DNA of 13,849 nucleotides from the NCBI GenBank assembly GCA_030825115.1, contig JAPJQL010000058.1, forward strand, positions 1 through 13,849, written 5' to 3'. The notes under the pieces were generated by a model that was given only the letters and a program-made list of their open reading frames with translations, was not told the origin of the DNA and searched no databases. Positions 5,961 through 13,732 of the stretch are shown here, one piece after another (positions within the stretch are counted from its first letter, which is position 1; every line of letters begins with the position of its first letter). Made by a program: the position numbers and the translations under genes. This stretch comes from Lachnospiraceae bacterium (GTDB lineage: Bacteria > Bacillota > Clostridia > Lachnospirales > Lachnospiraceae).

Positions 5961-7373
5961 GTGTTGAGACGAAATAAGCGCCGGGATATGGCGGATGTAA
6001 ATGTATATACGGCAAAACGATTAAACGATATGGCACAGTCCCTGGGGCTGCTTGCCAGGTCCTGCGCGGACAATATGGACGGGGAGGCAGGGCTTACAAA
6101 GGATGACGCCCTTGCGGCGATGCAGATGTCCGCTGCCATGGTGTGCGGCGAATGCAGCCGGTGCAACCTTTACCGTGACAGCGAGAAGGAAGACAGCTAT
6201 TATCTTTATTATCTGCTGCGTGCGTTTGAGCAGAAGGGTCATGTGGAGTATGAGGACATGCCCCGGTTTTTTTTAGAGACCTGCAAGAGGAAAGAGGAGT
6301 ACGTGGGACATCTGAACCGGAATCTGGGGCGGGCGACCATGAATTTAGAGTGGAAGAACAGGTTTTTAGAGAGCCGGGATACGGTGATGGTACAGTTTCG
6401 GGAGCTGGCAGTCATCCTTGAAGAGTTTGCCCGTCAGATGGAGCAGGCCACGGATATTACGGGGTTGCGCGGCGAAGCCGTAAAACATCTGTTTCGCCTG
6501 CACCATATGGCAGTGGAAAATATGCTTTTGCTGGAATATGAGAACCAGCAGAGAGAAGCTTATCTAACGGTGAGGACGACTGATGGGAAATGTGTGACGG
6601 CAAAGGAGGCGGCCGCCCTTTTGGGACAGGCCCTTGGAAGCCGGGACTGGATCGTGCCAAGGGATACCAGGGCCCTGGTGACCAGACAGGCGGCAACCCT
6701 GCGGCTGATCGAGGAAGGGAGCTACCGGATGCTGTATGGCGTTGCGCGCCTTACAAAGGGAGGAGCAGGGGTGTCCGGCGACAATTATACGTTTTCCGCA
6801 AATGCGCCGGGTCAGGTCATTATGAGCCTTTCCGACGGAATGGGGAGCGGGGAGACGGCCTCGAAGGAGAGCAGGCGCGTGGTGGAGCTGACCCAGCAGC
6901 TTTTGGAGACCGGCTTTTCGGCACGCGCGGCGCTTAAGATGGTGAATACCATTCTTTTGCTGACCGGGGCGGAGCAGCATCCGGCTACGATTGACTTATG
7001 CTGCGTGGATCTGCATACCGGAGTGATGGAGGCGATGAAGCTGGGCGCGGTGGCCACATTTGTGGTGGGCGCAGGTGAAGTCGATACGCTTATGGCAGGA
7101 GACGTGCCGGCAGGGGTCTTAAACCCTGTGGAGCCGGTGCTGCTGTCCAGAAAACTGTGGGACGGGGACCGGATCGTGATGGTCAGCGACGGTGTGCTGG
7201 ATGCATGCCCGGGGGATGATAAAGAGGCGGCCATGAGGGAGTTTCTTGAAGGGATGCCCATCAGGACTCCCCAGGACATGGCGGAACGGATTCTTAAGTT
7301 TGCCTGTCAGAACATTTCGGAGCCGCGGGACGATATGACGGTGCTTACGGGCGCAATCTGGAAGCGGACTTAA
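5961..7373 (+). CDS. spoIIE: Stage II sporulation protein E, PP2C phosphatase, without membrane domain
   Basis: A 470-residue SpoIIE-type protein. Residues about 245-470 are a PP2C Ser/Thr phosphatase domain with the metal-binding acids in place: D274 in GVSGDN, D292 in SLSDGMGSG, D410 in VSDGVLDA and D457-D458 in PRDDMTVL. Residues 1-245 are a helical regulatory region with a C62-x2-C65-x2-C68 cluster and C108. SpoIIE dephosphorylates SpoIIAA to free sigma-F in the forespore. The B. subtilis protein is about 830 residues with ten N-terminal membrane spans; here there are none. An in-frame TAG at 5946-5948 and AGGAGG at 5947-5952, 8 bases before GTG 5961, fix the start, so the short form is not an annotation error. 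Position before tilS-hpt-ftsH supports the identity. Confidence 0.9.
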   Translation: MLRRNKRRDMADVNVYTAKRLNDMAQSLGLLARSCADNMDGEAGLTKDDALAAMQMSAAMVCGECSRCNLYRDSEKEDSYYLYYLLRAFEQKGHVEYEDMPRFFLETCKRKEEYVGHLNRNLGRATMNLEWKNRFLESRDTVMVQFRELAVILEEFARQMEQATDITGLRGEAVKHLFRLHHMAVENMLLLEYENQQREAYLTVRTTDGKCVTAKEAAALLGQALGSRDWIVPRDTRALVTRQAATLRLIEEGSYRMLYGVARLTKGGAGVSGDNYTFSANAPGQVIMSLSDGMGSGETASKESRRVVELTQQLLETGFSARAALKMVNTILLLTGAEQHPATIDLCCVDLHTGVMEAMKLGAVATFVVGAGEVDTLMAGDVPAGVLNPVEPVLLSRKLWDGDRIVMVSDGVLDACPGDDKEAAMREFLEGMPIRTPQDMAERILKFACQNISEPRDDMTVLTGAIWKRT

Positions 7374-7383
7374 GAAAAAGAAA

Positions 7384-7412
7384 TTGCATCTTCGCCGGAA
7401 TGCGGGTATATT
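7384..7412 (+). promoter_or_regulatory. Sigma-A promoter for tilS-hpt-ftsH
   Basis: TTGCAT (7384-7389) and TATATT (7407-7412) are 17 bp apart. A perfect TATAAT at 7413-7418 overlaps it but has no -35 at good spacing. It lies in the 78-bp gap after spoIIE and separates a vegetative unit from the sporulation genes. No terminator hairpin is seen after spoIIE. Confidence 0.6.
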
Positions 7413-7451
7413 TATAATATCACAGGGAAATCTACTAAGGCGGAGCTGGTT

Positions 7452-8870
7452 ATGTTGAAAAAAGTAAGGGATTATATTGTAGAATACCGGATGCTGCAGC
7501 CCGGGGATCGGGTGATCGTGGCATTGTCAGGCGGGGCAGACTCGGTCTGCCTTTTGTCTGTTTTGAAAGAGATTGTGGATGAGGAGGACGAGCTGAAGGC
7601 AGAGCTTATGGCGGTCCATGTCCATCACGGCCTGAGAGGAAAAGAGGCGGACCGGGACGGGGCGTTTGCCGGCGAGCTGTGCAGGCGGCTCGGGATACCG
7701 TTTGCGATGGTCTTCCGGGACGTTGCGGGGTATGCCGCGGAGCAGGGGCTGTCTACGGAGGAAGCAGGCAGAGTCCTCCGATACCAGGCGCTTCAGGAGG
7801 AAGCGGATGCCTGGGGAGCAAAAAAGATCGCCCTTGCCCATCATAAGGATGACAATGCGGAGACGATCCTCCACCACCTTCTGAGAGGGAGCGGGCTTAA
7901 GGGGCTTGGCGGGATGCGGCCTGTGCAGGGGAACCGGATCCGGCCGCTTCTGTGCGTGGGACGGGAAGAAATTGAGGGGTATCTGACGGAGCGGGGGCTT
8001 GGCTGGTGCGAGGACTCCACCAATGCATCTGACGATTATACGCGCAACAGGATCAGAAACCAGGTGATGCCTCTGTTAAAGGCGTGCGTCAATGAGCGGG
8101 CGGCGGACAATATCCTCCGCGCCGGGGAGGTGTTTGCGGAGGCGGACGATTACCTGGAAGGTGCGGCAAGGCGGGTATGGGACCAGGCCGGAAGCGTCGG
8201 ATATGGCGGAGCGGATAGGAAAGAGCAGGCGGGATGCGGCGGGGATATACCCCGCGTGCCTGCCGAGGCATGCCTGCCGCTGGCGGTTTTGGAAAAGCAG
8301 GAGAAGATCATCCGCACCTATTTGTACCGGCATATGTTTATGCTGCTGGGCTGCGGGACGAAGGATGTGACCTCCCGCCATTACCGGCTCATGGATGAGG
8401 TGATGGCAGGAGGCGCCGGGGCGAGGTGTGACCTTCCGGGCGGGCTTTCGGCAGTGCGCGGGTATAAGGATTTTCGCATGGAAAAGAAAGCCGCCGTGGG
8501 GAAAATGGAAGGAAATCTTCAAAAAACCCTTCACTTTAAGACATTTTCCCGCCAAAATCAAGGGGAATTTCCCAAAAACCAGTATACGAAATGGTTTGAC
8601 TATGATAGAATAAAAGGTACGCTATCGGTAAGAAACCGGCGGTCCGGAGATTATATCACGTTGGCCGGCGGCGGGACAAAAACGCTGCACCGGTACATGA
8701 TCGATGAGAAGATTCCGAGAGAACTGCGGGACCAGATCACGGTTCTGGCGGAGGGAAATCATGTGCTTTGGATTGTCGGATACCGGATTGGCGAATACTA
8801 TAAGATAACAGAAGATACGAAAACGATATTGCAAGTAACAGCAGACGGAGGAGAAGAACATGGCAGATAA
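7452..8870 (+). CDS. tilS: tRNA(Ile)-lysidine synthetase
   Basis: A 472-residue cytoplasmic enzyme that converts C34 of tRNA-Ile(CAU) to lysidine with ATP and lysine, which changes both codon reading and amino acid identity. The PP-loop SGGADS is at 26-31, followed by HVHHGLRG at 56-63, AHHKDDNAETILHHLLRGSG, and DSTNASDDYTRNRIRN of the N-terminal domain. The C-terminal TilS domain begins near YTKWFDYDRI and contains RRSGDYITLAGGGTKTLHRYMIDEKIP. The middle linker (about 250-275) is rich in Gly and Ala and looks poorly constrained. AAGGCGGAG at 7437-7445 supports ATG 7452. Its 3' end overlaps hpt by 11 bases; TilS and Hpt genes are paired in this way in many Firmicutes. Confidence 0.96.
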   Translation: MLKKVRDYIVEYRMLQPGDRVIVALSGGADSVCLLSVLKEIVDEEDELKAELMAVHVHHGLRGKEADRDGAFAGELCRRLGIPFAMVFRDVAGYAAEQGLSTEEAGRVLRYQALQEEADAWGAKKIALAHHKDDNAETILHHLLRGSGLKGLGGMRPVQGNRIRPLLCVGREEIEGYLTERGLGWCEDSTNASDDYTRNRIRNQVMPLLKACVNERAADNILRAGEVFAEADDYLEGAARRVWDQAGSVGYGGADRKEQAGCGGDIPRVPAEACLPLAVLEKQEKIIRTYLYRHMFMLLGCGTKDVTSRHYRLMDEVMAGGAGARCDLPGGLSAVRGYKDFRMEKKAAVGKMEGNLQKTLHFKTFSRQNQGEFPKNQYTKWFDYDRIKGTLSVRNRRSGDYITLAGGGTKTLHRYMIDEKIPRELRDQITVLAEGNHVLWIVGYRIGEYYKITEDTKTILQVTADGGEEHGR

Positions 8871-9384
8871 GATTCGGGTATTGTTGTCAGAGGAAGAGGT
8901 AAACCGGAAGATCAGCGAGGTGGCGGAACAGATCAGCAAAGATTACGAGGGAAAGGAGCTGCACCTGATCTGCATCTTAAAGGGCGGCGTTTTCTTTACC
9001 TGTGAGCTTGCGAAGCGGATCACCGTCCCGGTGTCTTTGGACTTTATGTCAGTGTCCAGCTACGGGGATGATACCAAGTCCAGCGGGGTTGTCCGCATTG
9101 TAAAGGATTTGGATGAGCCGTTAGCGGGCAAGGATGTGCTGATCGTGGAGGATATCATCGACTCCGGGCGCACGCTCTCTTACCTGATCGAGGTACTAAG
9201 ACAGCGGGGACCGAAGAGCATTCAGCTTTGTACCCTTCTTGATAAGCCGGAGCGCCGTGTAAAGAAACAGGTCCAGGTACAGTATACCTGCTTTACCATT
9301 CCGGATGAATTTGTTGTTGGATACGGACTGGATTACGCCCAGAAGTACCGGAATTTACCATATATCGGAGTAGTAGAGCAGTAA
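8860..9384 (+). CDS. hpt: Hypoxanthine phosphoribosyltransferase
   Basis: A 174-residue purine salvage enzyme that joins hypoxanthine or guanine to PRPP to give IMP or GMP. The PRPP-binding motif VEDIIDSGRT is at 96-105, and the conserved LKGG loop is at 40-43, with SSYGDDTKSSG in the flexible loop at about 66-76. Length is standard for the family. ATG 8860 follows GGAGGAG (8847-8853) by 6 bases, located in the end of tilS. ftsH starts 12 bp after its stop. In B. subtilis TilS and HprT act together on the ftsH promoter; whether that applies here is unknown. Confidence 0.96.
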   Translation: MADKIRVLLSEEEVNRKISEVAEQISKDYEGKELHLICILKGGVFFTCELAKRITVPVSLDFMSVSSYGDDTKSSGVVRIVKDLDEPLAGKDVLIVEDIIDSGRTLSYLIEVLRQRGPKSIQLCTLLDKPERRVKKQVQVQYTCFTIPDEFVVGYGLDYAQKYRNLPYIGVVEQ

Positions 9385-9396
9385 GGAGGCAGCTTA

Positions 9397-11205
9397 GTGA
9401 AACAACAGTCATTGAGAAGTACCGGATTTTTATTTTTAATGCTGATGCTGATCGCCCTTCTCTGGATTTTTCCCAAGAGCGGGCAGGAACAGCTCAGTAA
9501 CCAGGAGTTTCAGCAGCTATTGGAAGATGGCGGAAAGATTCAGGCGGTGAGGGTTCGCCAGAACCAGCAGGCGCCGACCGGCGAGGTCCTGATCGCGCTG
9601 ACGACGGGGGAAGAGCAGATCGTCTATGTCCCGGATATCAAAGAGGCACAGGCGCTGCTGGAGGAAAAGGGAATCGATTTTATTACCGACAATGTGCCGC
9701 AGAGCAACTACTGGCTGGCGGTCATCCTGCCGGTTCTTTTGTCGGTAGGGGCAGTTGTCCTGATTATTTTTATGATGAATATGAGGGCGGGCGCAGGCGG
9801 CGGCAGCAATGCGAAGATGATGAATTTTGGCAAGAGCCGTGCGCGGGTCACGCACAACAGCAATGTGACATTTAAGGATGTGGCGGGTCTTCAGGAAGAG
9901 AAGGAAGACCTGGAGGAGATGGTTGATTTCCTCCGCAATCCGCAAAAATATACCAGCCTTGGCGCGAGGATCCCAAAGGGCGTCATCCTTGTGGGACCTC
10001 CGGGAACCGGCAAGACCTTGTTGGCCAAAGCGGTGGCGGGAGAGGCGGGCGTGCCGTTTTTCTCAATCTCCGGTTCTGATTTTGTGGAGATGTTTGTAGG
10101 CGTGGGCGCGTCCCGTGTCCGCGACCTGTTTGAAGAGGCGAAGAAGAATGCGCCGTGTATCGTGTTTATCGACGAGATCGATGCGGTTGCCCGACGCCGC
10201 GGTACCGGTATGGGCGGCGGACATGACGAGAGGGAGCAGACATTGAACCAGCTTCTGGTGGAGATGGATGGATTTGGCGTGAACGAGGGCATCATCGTGA
10301 TGGCGGCAACCAACCGGGTGGATATCCTTGACCCGGCAATCCTGCGTCCGGGGCGTTTTGACCGCAAGGTGGCGGTGGGCCGTCCGGATGTCCGCGGCAG
10401 GGAAGCAATCCTTCAGGTGCATTCCAAGGAAAAACCCCTCGGCGAGGATGTGGATCTTCCGAGGGTGGCCAAGACGACTTCCGGATTTACCGGGGCGGAC
10501 CTTGAGAACCTGATGAACGAGGCTGCTATCATTGCGGCAAAGGAAAACCACAACTTCATCCGCCAGGAAGATATCGACCGTTCCTTTGTAAAGGTCGGAA
10601 TCGGCGCGGAGAAAAAGAGCCGGATCATCTCCGAGAAGGAAAAGCGTATCACTGCATACCACGAGGCGGGCCATGCAATCCTGTTCCATGTGCTGCCGGA
10701 TGTGGGACCGGTCCACACAGTTTCCATCATTCCGACCGGGATTGGGGCGGCTGGTTATACGATGCCGCTGCCGGGAGAGGATGAGATGTTCAATACAAAG
10801 GGCAAGATGCTGCAGGATATCATGGTATCTCTTGGAGGAAGGATTGCCGAGGAGATCATCTTTGAGGATGTGACCACGGGCGCGTCCCAGGATATCAAGC
10901 AGGCCACCAAGATTGCCCGCGCGATGGTAACCCAGTACGGTATGTCCGACAAGGTGGGCATGATCGATTATGGCAGCGATGAAGACGAGGTCTTTATCGG
11001 ACGCGATCTGGCCCACACAAGAAGCTACGGCGAGGGTGTGGCATCCGTGATCGACAATGAGGTGAAACGGATCATCGATGAGTGTTACCAGAAGGCGAAA
11101 AATATTATCATGGAGCACCGTTTGGTGCTGGACCGCTGCTGTGAGCTTTTGATTGAAAAAGAAAAGATTGGTCAGAAGGAGTTTGAGGACCTGTTTGCCA
11201 TGTAA
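9397..11205 (+). CDS. ftsH: ATP-dependent zinc metalloprotease FtsH
   Basis: A 602-residue membrane-anchored AAA+ protease that degrades misfolded membrane proteins and selected regulators; in B. subtilis it is needed for sporulation and stress survival. Two membrane spans at about 10-26 and 105-127 flank an external domain. The AAA module has Walker A GPPGTGKT (200-207), Walker B ending D259-E260, and the second region of homology (NRVDILDPAILRPGRFDRK). The protease domain has the zinc motif H422-EAG-H426 and the third ligand D499 in ASQDIKQAT. The C-terminus is short, with little beyond the protease domain. AGGAGG at 9384-9389, touching the hpt stop, is 7 bases before GTG 9397. No clear intrinsic terminator follows at once. 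Confidence 0.97.
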   Translation: MKQQSLRSTGFLFLMLMLIALLWIFPKSGQEQLSNQEFQQLLEDGGKIQAVRVRQNQQAPTGEVLIALTTGEEQIVYVPDIKEAQALLEEKGIDFITDNVPQSNYWLAVILPVLLSVGAVVLIIFMMNMRAGAGGGSNAKMMNFGKSRARVTHNSNVTFKDVAGLQEEKEDLEEMVDFLRNPQKYTSLGARIPKGVILVGPPGTGKTLLAKAVAGEAGVPFFSISGSDFVEMFVGVGASRVRDLFEEAKKNAPCIVFIDEIDAVARRRGTGMGGGHDEREQTLNQLLVEMDGFGVNEGIIVMAATNRVDILDPAILRPGRFDRKVAVGRPDVRGREAILQVHSKEKPLGEDVDLPRVAKTTSGFTGADLENLMNEAAIIAAKENHNFIRQEDIDRSFVKVGIGAEKKSRIISEKEKRITAYHEAGHAILFHVLPDVGPVHTVSIIPTGIGAAGYTMPLPGEDEMFNTKGKMLQDIMVSLGGRIAEEIIFEDVTTGASQDIKQATKIARAMVTQYGMSDKVGMIDYGSDEDEVFIGRDLAHTRSYGEGVASVIDNEVKRIIDECYQKAKNIIMEHRLVLDRCCELLIEKEKIGQKEFEDLFAM

Positions 11206-11295
11206 ATCAGCCTGCCTGACCTGAATGAAACAGGGGATAAAAAGGGGGAAACCAAAGGCAAAACAAAAACAGGCGGGGGTTATTGTAGGAATTCT

Positions 11296-11364
11296 ATGAG
11301 AAAGACGGAGCGTGCAAAAAAGGACTTTGTGAATATGCATAAAAACTTTTTGAAAAGAAATTGA
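11296..11364 (+). CDS. Possible small basic peptide (22 residues)
   Basis: ATG 11296 opens a frame of 22 codons ending at TGA 11362-11364. The predicted peptide begins MRKTERAKKDFVNMHK and is strongly basic. GTAGGA at 11285-11290 lies 5 bases upstream, a modest ribosome binding site. No promoter of its own is clear, so it would have to be read with ftsH. A frame this short can arise by chance, and I know no family for it. Confidence 0.15.
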   Translation: MRKTERAKKDFVNMHKNFLKRN

Positions 11365-11367
11365 TGT

Positions 11368-11404
11368 TTGTGCACACTTATTTTGTCGGATATGATACTA
11401 TAAT
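11368..11404 (+). promoter_or_regulatory. Promoter-like element in the ftsH-GH13 gap
   Basis: TTGTGC (11368-11373) and TATGAT (11391-11396) are 17 bp apart, and a perfect TATAAT lies just downstream at 11399-11404. Between them is TGTCGGA (11384-11390), one mismatch from the Spo0A box TGTCGAA. Transcription would begin about 11403-11412, directly before the C-rich stretch. A weaker TATAAT on the opposite strand (about 11424-11431) leaves the direction somewhat open. Confidence 0.4.
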
Positions 11405-11410
11405 TAACGT

Positions 11411-11505
11411 AAACCCCCCCAATACATTATATAGTTTTTGCTACACCCCATAAGAAACGAAATACCTTCTCCTGAAAGAGCCAGCTACCCCGCTGGCTCT
11501 TTCGT
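11411..11505 (+). ncRNA. Candidate small RNA, C-rich, ending in a perfect hairpin
   Basis: A promoter-like element is followed about 65 bases later by a perfect hairpin, with no open frame between. The predicted RNA of roughly 95 bases has a seven-C run (11414-11420), CACCCC (11444-11449), CTCCT (11469-11473 region) and a hairpin loop TACCCC (11486-11491). Unpaired C-rich stretches are the G-rich Shine-Dalgarno-pairing elements of known Gram-positive small RNAs such as the Rsa family. I do not recognise a named RNA family, and the target is unknown. Confidence 0.3.
11474..11503 (+). terminator. Perfect 12-bp hairpin, terminator-like
   Basis: GAAAGAGCCAGC (11474-11485) pairs fully with GCTGGCTCTTTC (11492-11503) around loop TACCCC. 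The T tract is short (CTCTTTCGTT), so as a terminator it is moderate. Its stem has A on one side and T on the other at the base, so it could work in both directions. It may end transcripts from ftsH or from the promoter at 11368-11404. Confidence 0.65.
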
Positions 11506-11550
11506 TGTCTGGACGGGCAATATAAGAAGGAAACAGCATAGATAAAAGGG

Positions 11551-11579
11551 TTGTAACTTGGTGGGGAATCGGATAAAAT
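11551..11579 (+). promoter_or_regulatory. Sigma-A promoter for the GH13 gene
   Basis: TTGTAA (11551-11556) and TAAAAT (11574-11579) with 17 bp spacing, 45 bp upstream of ATG 11625 and downstream of the hairpin at 11474-11503. No inverted repeat that would suggest a sugar-responsive operator is obvious around it. Confidence 0.55.
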
Positions 11580-11624
11580 AGAAATAGCAGATTGCTTTGC
11601 GATCGAGAAGGGAAATGACCCGAT

Positions 11625-13691
11625 ATGAAGGAAGACAGACCTGATTGTTTGAACAGGAATGCTTTGTTTGCTGACGAGACGATTGATTACCGGATGCCGG
11701 AAGAGCCGGATGCCGGAGAACGGGTGACGCTGCGGTTCCGTACCGGCAGAGATGATGCAGACAGGGTTTCCTATATGGAAGAGGATAAAAATATTGAGGC
11801 AGAGATGACGAAGGTTTCGTCAGATGGCCTGTTTGACTATTATGAATACCAGATGGTTGCGGACAGCCAGCCGCAGCGTTATTATTTTCAGGTAGTAAAG
11901 GGCGGGGAGGTTTGCTATTTCAACCGCCTGGGCGCTACGTCAGATATCCAGAGCTGCTATGCGTTTTGCATCACTCCGGGTTTTCATACGCCGGAATGGG
12001 CCAAGGGAGCCGTGATGTATCAGATTTTTGTGGACCGGTTCTGCAGGGGGGACGAGAGCAATGACGTCCAGTCCTGCGAATATATCTACATCGGACGCCC
12101 CGTCCGCCGGGTGGAGAGATGGGATCAGAATCCGTCCACGATGGACGTGGGATGTTTTTATGGCGGGGATCTGCAGGGGGTCTGGAACAAACTGGATTAT
12201 CTGCAGTACCTTGGGGTGGAGGTGATTTATTTCAACCCTCTGTTTGTGTCGCCTTCAAACCATAAGTATGACTGTCAGGATTATGACCATATCGACCCTC
12301 ACTATGGAAGGATTGTGGAGGACGGCGGGGAACTGGTGGCGGAGAACGCCGTCTCCAACGACCGGGCGACAAAATACCAGATACGCAGTGCGTCTCCGGT
12401 AAATCTTGACGCAAGCGACCGGTTTTTTATCCGATTTATGGAGGAGGTACATAAGCGTGGGATGAAGGTCATCATCGATGGCGTATTCAACCACTGCGGT
12501 TCTTTTAACAAGTGGCTGGATCGGGAGAAGATCTATGCCAACCAGGGCGGGTATGAGCCGGGGGCCTATATTTCGGAAGACAGCCCGTACCGTTCCTTTT
12601 TCAAGTTTTACAATGAGGACGCCTGGCCGTACAACGGCAATTATGATGGCTGGTGGGGACATGATACGCTGCCGAAGCTGAATTATGAGGAGTCTCCAAA
12701 ACTCTATGAATATATTATGAAGATAGCGCGCAAGTGGGTGGCTGCACCGTTCCATGTGGACGGATGGCGGCTTGATGTGGCGGCCGATCTGGGGCACAGT
12801 AGCGAATACAACCACCAGTTCTGGAGGGATTTCCGTAAACATGTGCTGAGCGCTAACCCGGAGGCGATCATCCTGGCAGAGCATTATGGCGATCCCAGCA
12901 GCTGGCTGCGGGGAGACCAGTGGGATACGGTCATGAACTATGATGCGTTTATGGAGCCGCTTACCTGGTTTTTGACTGGTATGGAGAAGCACAGTGACGA
13001 GTACAATGGGAATCTTTACGGAGACGGCGTCAGCTTCTTCCGTTCGATGTACTACCACATGAGCCGGATGCAGGGGCAGTCTGTGATGGTGGCGATGAAC
13101 CAGCTTTCCAATCATGACCACAGCCGTTTTCTGACCAGGACGAATCAGATTGTAGGGCGGATCGGGTCCGCGGGACCGGAGATGGCGGGCTTTGGCGTCA
13201 ACTATGGGGTGTTCCGGGAGGCAGTCATGATCCAGATGACCTGGCCGGGCGCTCCGACCCTGTATTATGGCGACGAGGCCGGCGTATGCGGGTGGACGGA
13301 CCCGGATAACCGCAGGACTTATCCCTGGGGAGACGAGGACTTTGAACTGATTGAATTCCACCGGTATATGATCAGCTTCCATAAGCGTCTGCCGGCGCTT
13401 CGCCGGGGTTCATTAAAGCAGCTTGTGGCGGACCGGCAGCTGATTGCCTATGGCAGGATGAAAGGCGCAAATAAGTGCGTGGTGGCAGTGAATAACCGGG
13501 CTTCGGAGCGGGAAGTGGAGCTTCCGGTGTGGGAACTGGGGATTTTGGACGGCACGGTTCTTCGTCGGATCATGCTTACTTACACGGAAGGGTACAATGT
13601 GGGAGTCGTGGAGTACCAGGTGTCGGACGGCGCACTGAAGTTTATGATGCCGGCAAATTCCAGCATTCTACTGACTGTTGGGGAAGACTGA
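11625..13691 (+). CDS. GH13 alpha-glucan hydrolase, neopullulanase/cyclomaltodextrinase type
   Basis: A 688-residue enzyme without signal peptide, so cytoplasmic. Residues about 30-120 look like an N-terminal CBM34-type beta domain; the barrel starts at GAVMYQIFVDRFCRGD. Catalytic regions are complete: region I D285-GVF-N289-H290, region II GWRLDVA with nucleophile D384, region III ILAEHYGD with acid/base E419, and region IV NHD with H497-D498. Enzymes of this type cut alpha-1,4 (some also alpha-1,6) links in imported maltodextrins, cyclodextrins or pullulan fragments. An insertion of about 30 residues between DYDHIDPHYG and region I (around GGELVAENAVSNDRATKYQ) is longer than in typical relatives. 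Exact substrate is uncertain. AAGGGA at 11608-11613 is a rather distant Shine-Dalgarno (11 bases). It has its own promoter and no close partner gene. Confidence 0.9.
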   Translation: MKEDRPDCLNRNALFADETIDYRMPEEPDAGERVTLRFRTGRDDADRVSYMEEDKNIEAEMTKVSSDGLFDYYEYQMVADSQPQRYYFQVVKGGEVCYFNRLGATSDIQSCYAFCITPGFHTPEWAKGAVMYQIFVDRFCRGDESNDVQSCEYIYIGRPVRRVERWDQNPSTMDVGCFYGGDLQGVWNKLDYLQYLGVEVIYFNPLFVSPSNHKYDCQDYDHIDPHYGRIVEDGGELVAENAVSNDRATKYQIRSASPVNLDASDRFFIRFMEEVHKRGMKVIIDGVFNHCGSFNKWLDREKIYANQGGYEPGAYISEDSPYRSFFKFYNEDAWPYNGNYDGWWGHDTLPKLNYEESPKLYEYIMKIARKWVAAPFHVDGWRLDVAADLGHSSEYNHQFWRDFRKHVLSANPEAIILAEHYGDPSSWLRGDQWDTVMNYDAFMEPLTWFLTGMEKHSDEYNGNLYGDGVSFFRSMYYHMSRMQGQSVMVAMNQLSNHDHSRFLTRTNQIVGRIGSAGPEMAGFGVNYGVFREAVMIQMTWPGAPTLYYGDEAGVCGWTDPDNRRTYPWGDEDFELIEFHRYMISFHKRLPALRRGSLKQLVADRQLIAYGRMKGANKCVVAVNNRASEREVELPVWELGILDGTVLRRIMLTYTEGYNVGVVEYQVSDGALKFMMPANSSILLTVGED

Positions 13692-13732
13692 AAGCCGGAA
13701 CGTCCAAAGCTTGAAATTTCAATAAAAACCGC

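Larger units (their letters stand above)
11206..11624. other. 419-bp intergenic region between ftsH and the GH13 gene
   Basis: No gene of normal size is present. From left to right it holds a purine-rich tail after ftsH (11206-11290), a 22-codon open frame (11296-11364), overlapping promoter-like elements (11368-11404), a C-rich stretch with three C runs (11414-11491), a perfect 12-bp hairpin (11474-11503), and a promoter for the next gene (11551-11579). A CCTGCCTG near 11211 could pair with CAGGCGGG near 11269 across a long loop, which is too distant to call a terminator. Confidence 0.7.

Noticed and set aside
10063..11340. Long minus-strand open frame of 425 codons opposite ftsH
   Set aside because: It lies opposite a certain gene with full FtsH motifs, shows no recognisable family, and has the Cys/His/Arg-rich make-up of an antisense shadow of GC-rich codons.
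11615..11644. Nine-codon frame (ATG 11615) overlapping the start of the GH13 gene
   Set aside because: The Shine-Dalgarno is nearly in contact with its start and the frame is too short to support a leader peptide claim.
12255..13382. Minus-strand open frame of 375 codons opposite the GH13 gene
   Set aside because: Antisense shadow of a gene with complete catalytic motifs; no ribosome binding site or family.
13711..13722. Palindrome TTGAAATTTCAA after the GH13 gene
   Set aside because: A-T rich 12-base palindrome with no T tract directly following; too weak for a terminator and no known operator matches.
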